The translations under genes were made by a program, and so were the position numbers. A DNA stretch of 64,000 nt from Clostridia bacterium (GTDB lineage Bacteria; Bacillota; Clostridia; Christensenellales; CAG-138), in assembly GCA_017614315.1 (NCBI GenBank), contig JAGACA010000007.1, positions 1-64,000 on the forward strand. Direction: 5' to 3'. This document shows positions 61,815 through 64,000 of the stretch, one piece after another (the stretch's first letter is position 1; every line of letters starts with the position of its first letter). The notes below the pieces were generated by a model. It worked only from the letters and a program-made list of their open reading frames with translations. It was not told where the DNA came from and did not search any database.

Positions 61815-62260
61815 ATCTGTTTCCTTTCAAACAAGGCAAATGCCTTCTCATATTCGGTGCGCAGTTTTGACTCTTTTTCATACACGTCAAAGTATCCCCA
61901 TTCCAGATAGTCACAGTCCAGAACATAAAACGGGTATTCAAAACGATAATCCCAAGGGAGTATCCTCGACAGAACAGCAGCTTTTTCATAAAACTGTTTT
62001 ATATCGCGGCTTTGCGTCTTGTAAACCACGGACATCTCTTCCATGAGGGAGTTGCAGAACCGTTCAACATCAAACGGGTAGTTCTCCATCAGAAAAATCG
62101 TGTGGATTATCGCATCCTTTGGATCCTTTGCGTATTTCAAGCGATACAGTTCGTCGTTGCCCGGGTCTTCCGTGTACATTCTGTCCAGTTCACGGGAATA
62201 GGTTTCCCACACGTCAAAACCAGCTTTACAGATCTGCGCCAAGGCATATAACCTTTCCAT
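61802..62260 (-). CDS. Small unknown protein between Ro60-like gene and rtcB
   Basis: This is a 152-residue soluble, acidic, helix-rich protein (MERLYALAQICKAGFDVW, then FYVLDCDYLEWGYFDVYEKE). I recognise no domain. The start is ATG 62260 with AGGTG 6 bases upstream; a GTG at 62269 is also possible. It overlaps rtcB by 13 bases, so the two are translationally coupled. Its fixed place in an RNA-repair operon suggests an accessory factor, such as an RNA end-processing or regulatory protein, but nothing in the sequence proves it. It is somewhat more AT-rich than rtcB. Confidence 0.75.
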   Translation of the reverse strand: MERLYALAQICKAGFDVWETYSRELDRMYTEDPGNDELYRLKYAKDPKDAIIHTIFLMENYPFDVERFCNSLMEEMSVVYKTQSRDIKQFYEKAAVLSRILPWDYRFEYPFYVLDCDYLEWGYFDVYEKESKLRTEYEKAFALFERKQICLK

Positions 62261-62279
62261 ATCTTTCACCTAAATAAAC

Positions 62280-62304
62280 GGGCGGAACCTTCCCGGCTCC
62301 GCCC
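62280..62304 (-). terminator. Hairpin after the Ro60-like gene
   Basis: GGGCGGA/TCCGCCC with an 11-base loop, followed on the minus strand by GTTTATTT. It may be a leaky terminator that lowers expression of the small gene and rtcB. Confidence 0.5.
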
Positions 62305-62314
62305 GCATATTCCT

Positions 62315-63802
62315 TTACGCGCATATCTTCGCGTACCTCTCGCGCCCGAGCACCTCGTTCATGAAGGCGTAGGGCGTTACGTTCCCTCCCGCGATCATGG
62401 AAAACAGCACGGGAGTCACGCCCGAGACGAGTATCACGCCCTGCTCGTTCATCCTGACGGGCTGATGTCCGTGACGGGAAGCGGCGTTCCAGAACACCAC
62501 GCCGGGAAGCGTGTAGCCGTGTTCCTCGAACTTCTTTTTTGCGTTTTCAAAATTCGAAAGCGAGGCGTTCTCCACGCAGTAATCGAACTCCATATCGGAG
62601 ATCATGACGAGCTTCTTGGGAAGATCCTTCTGCGGAAGCTTGTTCTTCACCGCGGTGCGGAGTATGAGATCGAATACGGCGTCGATATCGGTGTTGGCGA
62701 CTTCGCAGAACGAGGAGGCGTACTGCAGCTTATCGCAGAAGGTCTCGCCCTTAAGCTTAATGAGCTGCGGCTTTGCCGAAAACTCGATGAAGTGGCCGGC
62801 GAAAGCGCCCCTGTTCTTATCGGCGAAATACAGGCCGAGAGAGAAAGCTACCGCCGCGGGCATGGGCGAAACGCCCAAGTATCCGCCGTACATCGAACCG
62901 GAGGTATCGACTACCGCGAGCATATCCTCGTCCCCGCCGTAATCGGGAAGGGATTCCCACGTGGCGTTGAGGGAGAGACGCTCCTCCTCGGAGATATTGG
63001 GATTCCTGCCGTAAGCGCCGCTCTTTAAGTACTTCTGCACGAGCTCATAGGGAGCGACGTTCGCGGCATGAAGCACGGCCTCGCCGGATCCCACCTTGCC
63101 TATGAAGGACCTATACCTCTCGCCGTCGTTCTTATAGAACGCGGCACGGTACTTGAACAGCGCGCGGGAAGGCTGCTTCTCGTAATCGAAGGTGTAGTCC
63201 TTTTCGCGGAGGTTGTTTTCGATTATGCGGATATAGGCGCGGAGCTTGACAAGCCTCTTGCGGTAATCCGCGTCGGTCATATCAAGAGCGCGGGCGATGC
63301 GCTTGGCGGAGAGCACGGTCTGCTTGTTAGACGCGTTGACGGAGGGCAGCCACTTGGCGAGGAGGGAAACCTCGCCGCCGTTATTCATAGCGGCTTCGTC
63401 CTTCTCGAGCCGGATGGCGATAAGGCTCATCACGTCTTTTTCAAGGGGAGTGCCGAGTAAAACGAGAAGGTCGTCGTACCTGCCGAATTCGGCGACGTAC
63501 TTGAGATTCCTGCATACGGAAGCGGGCTTGTTTTCCGCGAGCCAGCGGAGTGCGACGCGGAACAGACGCCTTTCGCCAAGGCCGCCGCGCACGTCACGTG
63601 CGAAGAACAGTATCTTCATGGCGGCGTCGGGATCCTCGTTATACGCGCGGATGAAGCGGTCTGTGATATCCTTGTCCTCCGCGTGACGGAGAGCGCCCGC
63701 CGTCGAGAAGAGGTCGAGGCAGTCCGAGCCCGTGCCGGCATAGGTCACGGCTCCGTTTTCCGTAAGGGTGATGTTCGATTCATTGATAAGCTCCTGAAGC
63801 AT
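62315..63802 (-). CDS. Ro60-like TROVE/vWA protein (DUF2828 type)
   Basis: This 495-residue protein has an N-terminal helical-repeat half (about 1-285, RFIRAYNEDPDAAMKILFFARDV, then WLPSVNASNKQT) and a C-terminal von Willebrand A domain whose MIDAS motif DTSGS starts near residue 299. The set resembles Ro60/Rsr proteins and their DUF2828 relatives: ring-shaped RNA-binding proteins that bind Y RNA and the ends of misfolded RNA. The start is ATG 63802 with AAAGGAG 8 bases upstream. A tRNA-like Y RNA lies just upstream and an RtcB ligase downstream, both known partners of bacterial Ro60. Assigning it to TROVE rather than a neighbouring vWA family is an inference. Confidence 0.82.
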   Translation of the reverse strand: MLQELINESNITLTENGAVTYAGTGSDCLDLFSTAGALRHAEDKDITDRFIRAYNEDPDAAMKILFFARDVRGGLGERRLFRVALRWLAENKPASVCRNLKYVAEFGRYDDLLVLLGTPLEKDVMSLIAIRLEKDEAAMNNGGEVSLLAKWLPSVNASNKQTVLSAKRIARALDMTDADYRKRLVKLRAYIRIIENNLREKDYTFDYEKQPSRALFKYRAAFYKNDGERYRSFIGKVGSGEAVLHAANVAPYELVQKYLKSGAYGRNPNISEEERLSLNATWESLPDYGGDEDMLAVVDTSGSMYGGYLGVSPMPAAVAFSLGLYFADKNRGAFAGHFIEFSAKPQLIKLKGETFCDKLQYASSFCEVANTDIDAVFDLILRTAVKNKLPQKDLPKKLVMISDMEFDYCVENASLSNFENAKKKFEEHGYTLPGVVFWNAASRHGHQPVRMNEQGVILVSGVTPVLFSMIAGGNVTPYAFMNEVLGRERYAKICA

Positions 63803-63837
63803 GGGCTCATCTCCTTTCTGAATTAGAATTCCGGTGT

Positions 63838-63932
63838 GCGAAGAACCTTGGGCGGCCACAAGGCGCGAGTTACGGATTCGAACCGCGGTGACCACTTGAT
63901 TGCTGTATGCGCCTCAGCAGAAGGGTCTCTTG
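63838..63932 (-). ncRNA. Y RNA (YrlA type) with tRNA-like module
   Basis: On the minus strand GGCGC (63913-63909) pairs with GCGCC (63866-63862) like an acceptor stem. Between them lie a D-arm-like stretch with a GG in its loop (CAGCAATCAAGTGGTC) and a canonical T-arm (GCGG-TTCGAAT-CCGT), with no anticodon arm. This is the tRNA mimic described for bacterial YrlA RNAs. Outside it, AAGAGACCCTT and AAGGTTCTT pair as a bulged stem, a candidate Ro-binding helix. The ends are approximate. It lies about 40 bases upstream of the Ro60-like start, the usual place. Confidence 0.72.
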
Positions 63933-63966
63933 GAAACAGCGTTCAATTCGCTGATCTGAATACCCT

Positions 63967-64000
63967 GCAGCGGAGCCTCTTGGCAATGGCGCACAATGCA
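63967..64000 (-). ncRNA. Possible 3' end of a second Y RNA at the window edge
   Basis: On the minus strand GCGCC (63992-63988) is followed by ATTGCCAAGAGGCTCCGCTGC. The last 17 bases match CCAAGAGACCCTTCTGC of the neighbouring Y RNA region at 13 of 17 positions. This hints at a tandem array, cut by the window end. Confidence 0.35.

Noticed and set aside
63838..63932. Ordinary tRNA gene with the TTCGAAT T-loop
   Set aside because: No anticodon arm lies between the D-like and T arms and no CCA tail follows, so it was called a Y RNA tRNA mimic.

Overview
The window is most likely from an anaerobic, high-GC member of the Clostridia (Bacillota), probably gut-associated. Supporting points are AGGAGG Shine-Dalgarno sites, frequent TTG/GTG starts, consensus TTGACA/TATAAT promoters, NADP-type glutamate dehydrogenase, feoAB, a fructose PTS with HPr carrying Ser46, BlaI/M56 regulation, HypA/HypB maturases and a clostridial-style multi-cluster FAD oxidoreductase. 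The host assignment is inference. Core genes look GC-rich. The genes near 48.5 kb and 55.7-57.7 kb are clearly AT-rich and look acquired. Layout, 0-48 kb (core chromosome): a DUF5685-DnaJ-membrane protein operon (minus); an orphan BMP lipoprotein; a large lamin-tail/CotH lipoprotein; a PlsC-like acyltransferase divergent from a DUF368 polyprenyl-phosphate transporter and an orphan DNA methyltransferase; a circularly permuted GH3 glycosidase with a SIMPL protein; gdhA convergent with a membrane-anchored zinc peptidase; a metallo-beta-lactamase-fold lipoprotein with a lamin-tail domain; a FeoA-FeoB fusion; an M14 peptidase with PG-binding and LysM domains; an aconitase-like hydratase; a BlaI/M56 pair whose sensor carries leucine-rich repeats; an ECF S component and rmuC; mgtE-secA-serS (minus); two small envelope-type genes and a HAD phosphatase; the fructose operon fruR-fruK-fruA-ptsH-ptsI (minus); and an FAD oxidoreductase-hypB-hypB-hypA operon with no hydrogenase in view, followed by an AI-2E family permease. 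48.4-49.9 kb is scruffy, with REP-like motifs around an AT-rich lipoprotein gene and a decayed EFR1-type ferrodoxin. 49,868-60,108 is an integrated mobile element bounded by 45-bp direct repeats that are the 3' half of a tRNA-Arg(CCU). It carries small leader genes, a primase-helicase lacking its Walker A segment, an iteron-like inverted repeat, an excisionase-like protein, a tyrosine integrase, an AT-rich AAA ATPase plus TOPRIM/RloB-like pair (probable phage defence), and several ordinary or broken genes on the minus strand. GGTGCC repeat clusters lie just inside both ends. 60.1-64.0 kb holds the most interesting system: on the minus strand, a tRNA-mimicking Y RNA (YrlA type) lies just upstream of a Ro60-like TROVE/vWA protein, a small unknown gene and an RtcB RNA ligase. 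This looks like an RNA quality-control or repair operon. A partial second Y-RNA-like copy reaches the window edge.
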